Virus record (IMG/VR): IMGVR_UViG_3300017697_000044
Coordinates: 1-35,698 of that record
Reading direction: 5' to 3' (one strand)
Origin: a virus
DNA length: 35,698 bases
Below the pieces are notes generated by a model. It made no database searches, was not told the DNA's origin, and worked only from the letters and a program-made list of their open reading frames with translations. How positions within the stretch are numbered: the first letter of the stretch is position 1; every line of letters begins with the position of its first letter. Positions 1 to 11,500 of the stretch are shown one piece after another. The position numbers and the translations under genes were made by a program.

Positions 1-375
1 TCCTACCAGTAGCCATGCAGATCCTGTGTAAACATAAACTTGATTGTCATCTGTGTCCATCCAAAGGTCACCTGCACTTGCAGATGTTGGTGCTGTACTC
101 TGTGATTTAGCTCCGCCTGTGGGTTTGAAAGCTGTACCGTCATAAACTTTTAATTGTTTTGATGCTGTGTCAAACCATATCTCTCCTGATAGTGGAGCAG
201 TTGGTGCCGATGAACTAGAAGAATTTTCTAATAACTTAACAAGGTTTTCTTGTAACAGTTCACCCCATCCTGAATACGACTTCCCAAACAGTGTCAAAGA
301 TGTAGTGTTATTCAGTGTGCCGTCTGTTATGGTAGCAATCGTTGTTCCGTCTGTTTTGTTAATTGTGTATGCCAT
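1..375 (-). CDS. Tail-fibre-like structural protein, N-terminal 125 residues (cut by window start)
   Basis: An open frame starts at ATG 375 and runs leftward off the window, giving 125 residues without a stop. It begins MAYTINKTDGTT and contains paired modules of the type GEIWFD...LKVYDGT and GDLWMD...VYVYTG. The next gene upstream (385-1884) starts with the same plan: MAYTVNKTN, a conserved SL.L.GK.Y.G...E...EN...LLEN stretch, then the same two modules. The two are therefore tandem paralogues that share an N-terminal, probably attachment or oligomerisation, region. The gap between them is 9 nt, so they are almost certainly co-transcribed. The position downstream of baseplate genes suggests a fibre or baseplate appendage. 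This role is inferred from context; the distal part, where host binding would lie, is outside the window. Confidence 0.8.
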   Translation of the reverse strand, partial: MAYTINKTDGTTIATITDGTLNNTTSLTLFGKSYSGWGELLQENLVKLLENSSSSSAPTAPLSGEIWFDTASKQLKVYDGTAFKPTGGAKSQSTAPTSASAGDLWMDTDDNQVYVYTGSAWLLVG

Positions 376-384
376 TTGTTTTTT

Positions 385-1884
385 CTATATTCTTCCTGCC
401 ACAATATTAATTGTGCCTATTTCAATTGAATTATAATTTTCTAATGCTTTTCCTATCACTGTGCCCATTGCAGGATCATTTCCTTTTCTAGCAACACCCG
501 GATGTTGTGAATGTGTTACTAACATGTCACCTTTGCCTATGACGCCAATTACTTTACACTTAACTTTTCCTTGTAACGCCACTGCTTGTCCTGTTGCTTC
601 CGAATTCATTAAGTATGCTGGATTTTCTGAGATAACTCCTGCTACCCTAGGATCTGCACCCATACTTGAAACTGTAATTTCTTTGTCTCCGCCAAATATG
701 ACAACTGTGCCCACTTCGTACTCCGAGTCGGATTCATATATCTCAGCCAAGTCAGCATATTGTGCCGATGTTGCTTGGGCGTGAACTGTGTTGTATTTTT
801 TACTGGTCGATCCTATATCATATGTTGTAGTGGTATCAGGCAAAATTGCTTTTGATGTAAGTGTTCCTGCAAGTGTTGTTGCACCCAAACTGCTTGTACC
901 TGATCCTGCTATATTTCCTGTTACATCTCCTGTAACGTTTCCTGTGACGTTTCCTGTAAATGCTGTTGCTGTTACTGTTCCTACTACTTGTAATTTTGTA
1001 CTAGGTGTTGCTGTTCCTATTCCAATTCGAGACAGTGCACCGTCCATGTGCATTAGAGTAGTTGTTACTCCACCATCGTTCACTTTGAATGTTATGTCCG
1101 TATCTGATATTACATTTGAAAAAATTACTCCTGAAGCATCTACTGTCACCGAAAGGTCACTGTCAGCACCAACTGTTAGTCCTAAATCATTTGTAATTCC
1201 TAGTGAGCCTGACGTAGTGTCATTGGCATTCGATGTTAGGAAGTTGGCCGCGGAAGTTCCGCCCAGTGCATCTGCGTTAGTGGCAGTGCCTGTAAATTTT
1301 AATCCTGATATGTCTGTGGAAAGCTGAAGACCTTGTGTGATTGTAGAAAATCCTGCTATACTTAATTTAGGAGTGAATGCTGTTTCGCTGATAATAGCTA
1401 TTCTCTGACTGTTATTAAAAAGTTCAGTTATTGGTTTATCGGCATCTGTTGAATCTTTAATAGTTGAAAAAATATGTCCACTGGTAGTTGTGGCACGTGG
1501 CCCAACTAATACGTTAGCGGTTCCGTTGTAAAAATATAGTTGTCCTAAAGTTGAGTCAACCCAAAGATCTCCTGCTACCTGTCCTGAGGGTGTAAAAGAT
1601 TGATAAGAGGCTGATGTTACTGGATTAAAACTAGAGCCTTGATATACTTTAAGACGTCCTTCTGTTTCATCATACCACAGTTGTCCTGTAATTGGCTTGG
1701 TAGGAGCCGTGGTGTTTGAAAAATTTTCTAACAGATGTAAAAAGTTTTCAGCAACAACTTCGGCATAGCCGTCATAACCTTTACCTAGTAAAGAAAGATT
1801 TGTTTGAGTATTCAACACAGAGTCTTGCACTGTGAATTGATTTGGTGACGCAGATGAATTAGTTTTGTTTACTGTATAAGCCAT
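385..1884 (-). CDS. Tail-fibre-like protein with peptidase-G2-like C-terminal chaperone region
   Basis: The protein has 499 residues. Residues 1-130 are the module shared with the partial gene at 1-375 (MAYTVNKTN, GQLWYD, GDLWVD). The middle is a beta-rich shaft with short repeats of the form GNVTGNVTGDVTGN near residue 310. The C-terminal 130 residues start near YADLAEIYESD and include VAGVISENPAYLMNS and KGDMLVTH. That pattern is common at the end of phage fibres and resembles the peptidase G2 / intramolecular chaperone type. Such domains help fibres trimerise and may be cleaved off; whether cleavage happens here cannot be seen. ATG 1884 follows the stop of the preceding gene (1888) after 3 nt; no strong ribosome site is visible. 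An exact structural name is not supported, but a trimeric fibre or appendage is the likeliest role. Confidence 0.85.
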   Translation of the reverse strand: MAYTVNKTNSSASPNQFTVQDSVLNTQTNLSLLGKGYDGYAEVVAENFLHLLENFSNTTAPTKPITGQLWYDETEGRLKVYQGSSFNPVTSASYQSFTPSGQVAGDLWVDSTLGQLYFYNGTANVLVGPRATTTSGHIFSTIKDSTDADKPITELFNNSQRIAIISETAFTPKLSIAGFSTITQGLQLSTDISGLKFTGTATNADALGGTSAANFLTSNANDTTSGSLGITNDLGLTVGADSDLSVTVDASGVIFSNVISDTDITFKVNDGGVTTTLMHMDGALSRIGIGTATPSTKLQVVGTVTATAFTGNVTGNVTGDVTGNIAGSGTSSLGATTLAGTLTSKAILPDTTTTYDIGSTSKKYNTVHAQATSAQYADLAEIYESDSEYEVGTVVIFGGDKEITVSSMGADPRVAGVISENPAYLMNSEATGQAVALQGKVKCKVIGVIGKGDMLVTHSQHPGVARKGNDPAMGTVIGKALENYNSIEIGTINIVAGRI

Positions 1885-1887
1885 TGT

Positions 1888-2598
1888 TTAACTTGTAACT
1901 GTTGTTCCTGTTATTGGTGTATCGTTGTATGATGTCAAACTTTGAACCCTCAAAGTGTAATCAATTTGAATCAATCTGTTTAATGATTTCTGTACCGGAT
2001 GGAATATAACGTGTGTCAAAAGTTTGTTGGTTGCTCCGTCCTCTGTACCTTCCCAAGATTTCAATCCAAGCTCATCAAATACATAGTCACCGTCAAAATT
2101 TGTTGTATTATCAAAGGCCGCTTGTCCTGTTGGTTCGCCGTAATCTAGTGTGCAGGTTACAACTATGTCTGTGTATTTGTTACCAGCTGTGTGCCGCACT
2201 TCCATTTTGTTTCTTGAGCTATCTTTGTTAGTGGATGAATTGTCATCGACCACTTTGTAATAAGTTTGATTGTACAATGTAGCGTTTGTACCTGTGGAGT
2301 TTGGAGTTAGATATGTTATTACTCCTGTGGTGTCCACGGTGGCGCCGCCATTGCCAAATGCCATCTCATGCACAAATCCTGTGCTTTTATTAGCCAATGA
2401 GTTTGCTAGTGCTGAACTCATATTTTCGTAATGGATTGCATTTCTTTTGTCCACAATTATTTCGCCGGTCTCTGGATCCCATATTTTAATATGTCCCTGC
2501 ATAAACACTCCTGACTTATCATCCGGAGTTTTAGTGTCTTGTTCTTGTTTATTTTCTATTGTTTCTTCTTGCATGTTATTGTATTTATTCTGGTGCAT
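1888..2598 (-). CDS. Conserved phage structural protein (236 aa), function unknown
   Basis: The start at ATG 2598 is preferred over the internal ATG 2574 because an AGGAG ribosome site lies 9 nt upstream of it. The start overlaps the end of the giant gene by 14 nt. After a charged, flexible N-terminus (about 30 residues rich in E, Q, K and D) comes GHIKIWDPETGEIIVDKRNA, a segment with IHYENMSSALANSLA, then FGNGG. This kind of sequence recurs in marine T4-like phages as an unnamed structural protein, from memory rather than from a search. There is no signal peptide or membrane segment. Position between the giant baseplate-linked protein and the fibres suggests an adaptor or appendage protein, by inference only. 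Confidence 0.8.
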   Translation of the reverse strand: MHQNKYNNMQEETIENKQEQDTKTPDDKSGVFMQGHIKIWDPETGEIIVDKRNAIHYENMSSALANSLANKSTGFVHEMAFGNGGATVDTTGVITYLTPNSTGTNATLYNQTYYKVVDDNSSTNKDSSRNKMEVRHTAGNKYTDIVVTCTLDYGEPTGQAAFDNTTNFDGDYVFDELGLKSWEGTEDGATNKLLTHVIFHPVQKSLNRLIQIDYTLRVQSLTSYNDTPITGTTVTS

Positions 2599-5500
2599 TT
2601 GTTGGTTCTCCTGCTATAAATTTAGATACTGTTGTACTTGACCTATTTAAGCCGTTGCCATCGGCGGCTGTGGTAACTCCTGCTGTGTACCATGTATTAC
2701 CACGTTTTTGTACAATTTTAATTTGTGTTCCTGACGCAGGTGCTGAGGTTAATGTTACGTTAGCGGTACTTCCATCCACTGTATAACCTCTAACTAATGT
2801 GCTATCGTCCGTCTCGTGTTTAAACAACAATCGTTGGCCACCAATGAAAATGTCTAAATCTTCTTCACGAGACGGAGCGAATGTAGTAGCAAACTGAACA
2901 GTTGAACCATCACCTGTGTAGGTTACAGTGTTTTCTGTGTCAGCATAAGGCACAGTTTGTTTGCCTCCGGCATCTACTACGGATGTGCCTGAAGCGTGTG
3001 TCTTAATTCCTGTACCAAGAGTACCTCGTCTCAACTCTGAAAGAGAGTTACCTGTCTTGGTAAAATATTCAATACGTTCTTTGTCGATAAAAATAACACC
3101 TGGTATTCTAGTTCTCACAGTTGACCCGTCAAATGATGTGTCAATGTCAGGTACAGACAACACAGTGCCATCAGCCACTGTGATTGTTGTATCGTCAGTT
3201 CCTAGAGATACAGTTAATGTAGTTGTACTTGTTGAACTAATTCTCTTATAAAAAGTCCTGTTCAACATGTCTTTGAAAATCCTAAATCCCGTGGCGTTGG
3301 TTGCTGTGTCAAGAGCAAAATACATTACATCTATTCTATCTGATGATGTAAAGGTGATTCCTGATACGGTAATTTTATTGCCAGATAAAACATAATCTTT
3401 GTTTGCTATTAAGGCCTGTGTTGAGTTGAGGGTAACAAACACATAGTCAGAATTCAAAGGCTCGTTTGCCAAGAAAAATTCTCCCGAAGGTCTTCCTTCC
3501 AGTATTTCTCTTCTGTGTTTCATACCTAAGGCATTGTTAAATGTGGTTGCTCTAATTACGTCTCCCAAACTTAATGTAATTCCATCTGCCGCGATCTGCG
3601 TTAGATCTAAAATAATGTCATTGGCTGTCATGAAGTAGTGTTTGTCTACAAGTGTTGTTATAGCAATAACATCTCCGCTAGTTGGTTGCGTGACAAAAGT
3701 TATACTCTGGCCAGCTATACTCACCGTGTAGTCTGTGTTAAGTGTTTGCTTGGCACCATTTTTATAAACTTCGATCTGACCACTAGATGTAATTGATTTT
3801 GAAGGATCTACTGTTGAGCCGTCAGTCAACGATGATGCGACACCATATGTGTAGGTTGACCCATCACCTGAATAATAAGTGTTGTCTGGTCCTCTCAACA
3901 GTGCACCATTTACTTCTAACATGGTCAATCCTGCGAAAGGTCCTATTGCTCCTGGTGGATAGTCTAGCGTGTATGTTGTAGTGGAACCATCAAAAACTAT
4001 GTCCTCAGATATTATTTGAGCAAATGATCTTGTTGATGGATCTTGATTGAATCCAGCAATCTGTATCGCTTTGCCCGAGGCAGGTGCTGTGTTAAAATTT
4101 ACAGTGATAGATTTATTTGCTTCTGCAGTTGTGAATGCCGAGGTTGGTTGACCATCTAGTGTGACATATAGCGTTGGAAGTACACTGTCCAAAGTGTAAG
4201 TGTCTCTGGCTGATGTGCTGAATGCTGTAGTTGATCCGTCTCCAGTAAAACTGTTAAGCACCACATAGTTGTTGCCTGATATAGCAAAACTCTTGATGTT
4301 GATTACTGAATTGACTATGGGTGCTGTGGTGAATGTTATTGTTTTTGCCGCAGTGTCCACAGTGTAATTTACTGTGCTGTCGTCTGCAAGACTGTTTTGT
4401 TGAACTCCGTTAACAGATACCTTAACGCCTGCCTGTGTGCCTGGCTGTTGTCCTATTCCGAATGTTGTAGTAGAGCCATCACCCCTGTGTGATCTGTCCA
4501 CAATAAATGGTACACCCGATTGTGGTGTCGTATAAACTTTAATGTCTAGTGTGTCAAATATCTGACCTGGCACAGACTCTTCTGGTGAAAAACTATTTTC
4601 AGGTGAAATAAATGCATCACCATCTGTGATAATATCTGATGGTGCTATTCCTACTGCTGAACTAAAACGTCCTCCTTTTAAAATTTCGTCTAGCGTCCTG
4701 TCATCTGTAGGAGTTAAAACTCTGTCCTGATCAAAAAGAATTAATTCAACTTTGACACCGGCTCCTGGAACAGAACTAAAACTAAATGTTGCAGTAGAAC
4801 CGTCACCCCTGAACGCTGTTGTTGTTTGCCTTACACCATCATAGTAGACTGTGTAGATATCTGTAACTGCTGGAGCTGAAGCAAACGTATAAGTGACCGT
4901 TGATCCATCTCCATAGAATGTTTTGACTGTGGCTGATGTGTAGGTGTCCCAAGCTGTGCTGTTCCAATTGCCTCGATCCCATCCTTGGTTTTCGTTAAAC
5001 AGTAATCCAGTGACACTAACTCCTCCATAGTCCACTCCGTCCATTAATTGTGCTAAGTCATTGCCTGCCATGCCAGAGCTTGGAGTGTACATACCTAATG
5101 TTCTGCCCGCGGCAGTTAAGAAATTTTCAGCTCCTGTTAATTTTTGTACATCACCAATGTTGTCATTAAATTTAGTAGTTGAGGTAAAAGCACTAGTGAT
5201 TCTATATAATTCATCTTGGTATCTTATCAGTGTGTGATAAGCATAGCTTGTACTTGCTTTCCATTCAAGCACAGTAGCTTTTTGATCTATTCTGTCAAAC
5301 TTCAGTGTGACGTTGAAATCTCTCACAAGATCGTTGCCAAGGTTGGCATAGGCTTTAGCAATATCTGTTGGTGTGACTCCGCTGGCACCGCCGCCTGATA
5401 GCACTATTGAAGGTGTGGTTGTATAGCCAACACCTCGTGTGAGTAGATCAATTCTTGTCACTGAACCACTTTTAATTACTGCTGTAGCAGTAGCTTGGGT

Positions 5501-8500
5501 GGTTCCTCCTCCGCCTGTGAATGTTACCGTGGGTGCTGTTACATAACCTGATCCACTGTTTGCAATCGTGATACTCTCCACAGATTTTTTATAGGACTCA
5601 TTCCATATTTTGTATGGATATTCTGTAATTCTAGTGCTGTCTGCAACACTGCCCGGATCTAGATTTCTAATTTTGCCGGTGGTGCTGTCATAGAATGGCG
5701 GATTATCAAAGTCTGTAAACAATCCATCATCTACTTCAAGTTTTCTATAACCTACTTTGTACTCTCTCAATTTGGTGTGGAAAGGTTTGACTTCTTTAAT
5801 ATATTCTTCCACATATGTGTCAGCTCCTGTGGTATAAGTTTTTGTCTCCGTCAATTCACGGAAATTGTTTCTAACATTTAGGAACGATGTTTTAAATGCC
5901 CAATCCACATAAGATTGTTCTTCTAATACTTTTCTCAATCCAATAAAGAATAAGTTGTTGTATTCCGAATATAATTCACCTATAAAAATATTATCTCTTA
6001 GAGCAGTTAACACATTTCTCGTTTCTATAATAGGTTCTTGGTCAAAGAAATTATCATCAAATGTATCATCGCCAGCATATCCTGTGTTATCAATGGTGTA
6101 GTCGTATAGTTTTTTAGATAGTTTTATTGTTCCGTTTTCTGTTCCCACGTTCACATAACCTGTAGAAGTCTTCATAAACAGTTTCCATCCACCTGTGTCT
6201 GCACTTGTTACTTTAACGTGTTTTCCATTGGCTAGGCTTAATGTATCTAGCTCATATTCGAACGTTACTTGTTTGTCAATTTTCGTGTTTTCAGTGTGTG
6301 CCATCCCGCCATGCAGTGCTCCTCCACCGTACCAGTCTGTCAATGAATAATAGGCAGAAGTCTTGTAGGTTTGTAATTGTGTTCTGGTCCATTCTGTACC
6401 ATCCCATTGATATATTGCCCAGAAACCATTGCTGTTTTCTTCATCGGCTTTTACTAGATAATTCACTGTGCCACTTAGATCTTGTGTGTTAATGTAAGTT
6501 AATTCAGCATAGGTATCTACTGTGCCATCCCATAATCCTGATGCCGCAGTGGGTTCAGCTTCTTGGCTATTTAGATTTGTATAAGATATCGTGTTTGCTA
6601 ATTGATATTCAGACATTACAGAGTTTGCGTAATCAATAATCTGTTTCAAAGCATCAAATCTATCCACATACCAACTCTGTCTTGGTCTGATAGCTGTTCC
6701 GTATCTACGATTAAGTGGAAGACTTATATCTGGTACTTGGTCGCCTGCTGTGTTTGAACCTGTTAAACTGTCCCACCATTTGCTTTCAATACGTGTGCTT
6801 GGTCTATCTGTTGGATCACCTTCACTGAATAGTTTCCAAACTGAATGTGACTTATCATCTTGAATATTATCTGCGTAATCAACATTTAAAATAATGTTAC
6901 TGTTGAATAAACTGTCTTTAACATTGAACGTGATTAATTTATTTGTGTCACTGACTGCGAAATATTTAAATCCCGAAGCATATGGATTGGCAATAATATT
7001 AGAAATGTATGAAGTAGTGTTTTTTCTTTTGACTACAGATTTACCTGGATCTGGTAAGAAAACAGAATTTTTTACCCAATAGTAATAGTAAGTGACAAAT
7101 CCATCTAGAGCTGAATTGTATTTTGGTTTTGCAGTGTATACAGTGTTGTCTGCAAATTTTGGTGTACCTGAAATATTTTGACTCAACCCATTGCTAGTAT
7201 CTGCCAAATTGGACCAATCGGTTGGTGCTTGAAGTGATTCTATCCATTCATACACATCAACGCTTGATCCAGGAAATAATTTTCCCCAATTTTTAGTTTT
7301 GTATTCTTGAGTGCTTTGTTCATACCAAGTATACCTAGTTGTAGATAAATCCCACCATACTTCGCCTATGTGTTCTTCACCCCAAGCAGTGTCTGTGTTT
7401 ACAGTAACAGAAGTAGTTCCTACATTGTAGACTGCCGGATCCCATTCTGATTTAAAATTAATTTCTCTGTCTGCCACACCCAATATTCTGCCTTTTATTG
7501 GATCGTAGTAATCAAGGTAATCTATAATTTCGTTTGTAGCAGAATCAAAAACAAATGCTGATTTAATTTTTCTGTTGTCTACAAGTGCAGTTTCGGTAAC
7601 GATCTCTTGCCAAGCGTATGATGCCGGTGTGTTCAATTTAAACATACTCACTGTACCGTCGTTGGTGCCAACATAGTCGTCGTCTGGTGCACCTACATGG
7701 ATTCCATTTTCAGCAACAAATACGCCTCTGCCAAAATCGTCATTAGTACTAACTCGCGTTGTCACAAGCAGATCGTCAACTACGAATTTAGTATCATACA
7801 TTGTGGCTGTGTACGCTCCACCTGACCCAATGTTAACATCTACAATGATTGTGTCCTGTAGGTCAATAGTAGTACTTCCAGCATCAAACTTCATTTCTCT
7901 AGAGTTTGCTAATTTTTCTGCTCCAATCGCCAATCTTGTACCTGCTAGATCAACAGATAGTGAAGTTCCAAATCTCATATTGGTCTGTAGATCTGGTGCT
8001 TCCATGGTCTGTTGTAAAGTGAAGGTGTTGGTGGAGCCGTCAGCATTCCACGCATAATAGTATACTGCCCCAGCATCTGCTTGATTGGTTTTGTCGTAAC
8101 CTGGCGCTGACACAAATAATCTTGTGCCATCTTTGTTCATTGCAATGTCCTGGCCAAACGCTGTGTTCAAAGAAGATCCGTCTGAGGATGCGCCTGTGAG
8201 TGTTTGCCTCTGAGTCCAAAGATACTGAGTACTGTCATCATTTGTAACGCTTGATCTTGTGAAAATTTCAACCTTGCCTGCTTGGCCGGGAGCTATGGAT
8301 GCCACAGCCAATATGTCACCGTTGTCATTAATTTTTATTCTGTGTCCGAATCTTTGACCGGCATCTGCATCTTCTGATTGTATCGACATTACCTGTGTCC
8401 AGGTATCATAGGTAGAGCCGTCCGCTCCTATTCCCCATGTATACATATGCACCAGTCCAGTGTCATTTAGATAACCAGGTGCTGACACAAAAAGATATTT

Positions 8501-11500
8501 TGGTGCGGTGCTTCGTACTGCCGAGTCCGTTGGTTCAGCGATCGCCGTGCTCCAACCAAAGTTACTGTTTTCATTATTTGTTGAACCATCGTCTGTAGGT
8601 GCTACAAGTGTATTAAGCTCACTGTAAGCGAACGTGGATGAATTCCACACATAAACTTTTACCAACCCAGAATCTAAAAATCTTGTACTGCCATCTAGTC
8701 CTACAGCATTGGCGTATGGCGCTCCTGCTACAACAAAATTTCCATCGGTACTGATGGATAAACTTTCTCCAAGTCTAGATGTGTTATCATTGTTATCAGT
8801 CATGGTCAAACTAGACTGTGTAGTGACTGTTGGTGTGCTAGACGATAAGTTTCTTACAAAAAAGAAATGCACAGTGCCTTGGCCTGCCGAGGGTGCAGAT
8901 ACTATTATTGTTCTGCCGTCTTCTCTGCCAGTGATCCTATATCCAAAACTTTGATCACTTGTAGTGTCTGGTGACGCTAAAAGACTTGTAGTGTAAGCAT
9001 TAACTTTTTCATATATCTTCCAATTAGATCCCTCATTGTCTACAAATACCCTGTCGCCGTTCACATTGTTGACTGTGTCTTTGAATCTATAATCACCGTA
9101 CGATAGAAGATCATTTACGTTATTCATTGACGCTAATCGAACACTAGGAAACTTGTAAACATCTCCATATGTTCCAAAGGTAGATCCGTCAGCTAACACG
9201 CTGATGACAGATCCTAATCTGCTGGCATTTAAAAAATCAATTAATATAGATTTGCCTGAAGGTACTTCTTGAATCTTGTATACTCCATTGAACTCGGCAA
9301 ATTGAGAATTTCTAATTGCAATGTAATTATTTTTTACAAAAGAATGAGCTAGAGTAAATGTAATTACTAGCTGTGTATCATTGTTGAATGATTCTATCTT
9401 AGCCACTGTGACACCCGAATTGGTGATTCTTTGAACGTCCCACTCTGTATTTTCTTTACGAGCAATCCAAACTAGATCATTATTTTGTATTGAATCAATA
9501 TCTAGATTTTGTAAAGCTGTTTCATCGTATGCAGTGTGTTGAACATCCTGTAACCTAGGCCACCCTGCTGTTTTATATTCCTGTACTGTGTCTCTGTCAA
9601 CACCTGCCTGTGTGTAATCGTATCTATCAAACGTAGAAGAGGCTGTGTATTCCACTGGGGTTGAATAAAGATCCGTGGTGCTTACTCCGGCTGATCTTAC
9701 ATATTCTTTGGTTGAGCCAGGATCTAAAAGTTCAATTGATTGTATGTTGCTTGTAAATGTATTATCTGGCATTTGTATCTGTACTGAATTCAATCCATCT
9801 GTGTTACCAAATTCTCCTACTTTGATCATCCATTCTGGATAGGTATCAATGGATAAACTTTCTTCATTGAACTGTGCTTTTGACAATTGATCAATAGCAG
9901 TTTGTGTTCCTTTATCTCTAATAAATCCTTGATAGAACTTGTATTGTGATATATCATTTACAAATAAATTTTCTAAATATGGTCTACTCTGATAGCCAAT
10001 CAAGTGCTGAGCTAAAGATTGTTGTGATTCATCAAAATTGTTGGTTTCAAGATTATAGAAATCGTTGAATTGAGAAATTTTGTAATCAAAGTTTGGTATC
10101 AGTGAAGGCTGTGGTTTGAAATCTTTTTTCTGCCATTGAGCAAAATCAAATTGTGAGCTAGAATTGTGGTTCTGTTTTGCTACGAAGAAGCTCGCACTAT
10201 ATTCTACTGTGTCACCAATTTCATAATTGGTATTGGCTGACCATAGAGCTACCCGTGCTTCATCAAATACAAATCCTGGAGAATAATAATCTCCATTCCA
10301 TCCTCCAGTTTTCCATCCTACTAATTTTAATCTCTGTTGACGGAACCCGGTGGGCAATTCTAGAATAATATCGTTGAATACTGTAACATTGTCAAATATT
10401 AACACGTGTTCTTTTTGCACAGCATTCATTGTAGCATTGAAGATACCAATCTCTGGATTTTTAGAAGAAATGTTAAACGTTGTTCCAACCCTTTTGGTTG
10501 ATATATCTTTTTTTGCAATGGTTCTGCCGCCGGCATCTAGGACGGTGTAGTCACCTCTCATATTTTGCAATCTACTAACAATACTGTTGTTGGTTAGTAA
10601 GCTGAATCCATCAGAGCCCGCTGACACTGTAATAGCAGATCCTGCCGACCAACCTTGTGTGGTCCAATATAAGAATTCTTTTGCAGAAGTGTCCCAATTG
10701 GTAACTTCTTTAATTTCATTTGAGAATTTATCAAATGTAAATCCTTGTGATTCTAAATATTTGCCATACCCTACTAAAAAGTTTACAACTTCTTGAGTAG
10801 AGTTGAACACTGTGCCATAAGTTATAGTTTTTGCATCTTTGGTTTTCCAATTGTTGTAAATTAGAGCCGTTGCTGAACCAACAGTAAATTTTGTAGCATT
10901 GCCATTTATTATTGGTTCTAGTATTTTGAAAAAAGGTCTAAGAGTATTGTATCCAACAACTTTGAAACCACCTTCCAGTGTAGAACCGTCTGATGTAATA
11001 TTTGTGTTCAATTCAATCAACACACCTGAGTAATCATAGCTGTCTACAGGATTAGATGTCCTAAATAAAATTTTATAATTTTCATCTGGCACAAATTGAG
11101 ATCCACCCGATGAACCTGGTGATGTTGAATCTGTTAACACTTTTATGTTTGCTTTGTCTGTAAATCCACCTAGTTTATAAGTCAATTGCACATCTAGATT
11201 TTTCATCTTATCATAATAAAACACTGCTGGATCAAGATTATTCTTGATTAAGTAATTTACTACCCAAGGTTGATACCCTGATGTGCTGTACCTGGTTACT
11301 ACACCCGTATTATCATCTGTAACAGTTTCTAAATGATATTTGGAAACGGAAATAATTTGTCTAACTTCGGTTTCTGAATCTACAATATTATTTGCTGTGT
11401 TGGTGGTTAGTCTAGAATTATCAAAGAACACTCCAAAGAACGTAGCAGGTTTTGTAAGTGCCAACAGCTTCATTACGGAAAAAGGATAACCGGACGATCT

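Noticed and set aside
788-1327. Plus-strand frame of 179 codons opposite the fibre gene
   Set aside because: It mirrors the Val/Thr/Ser-rich repeats of the real gene on the minus strand.
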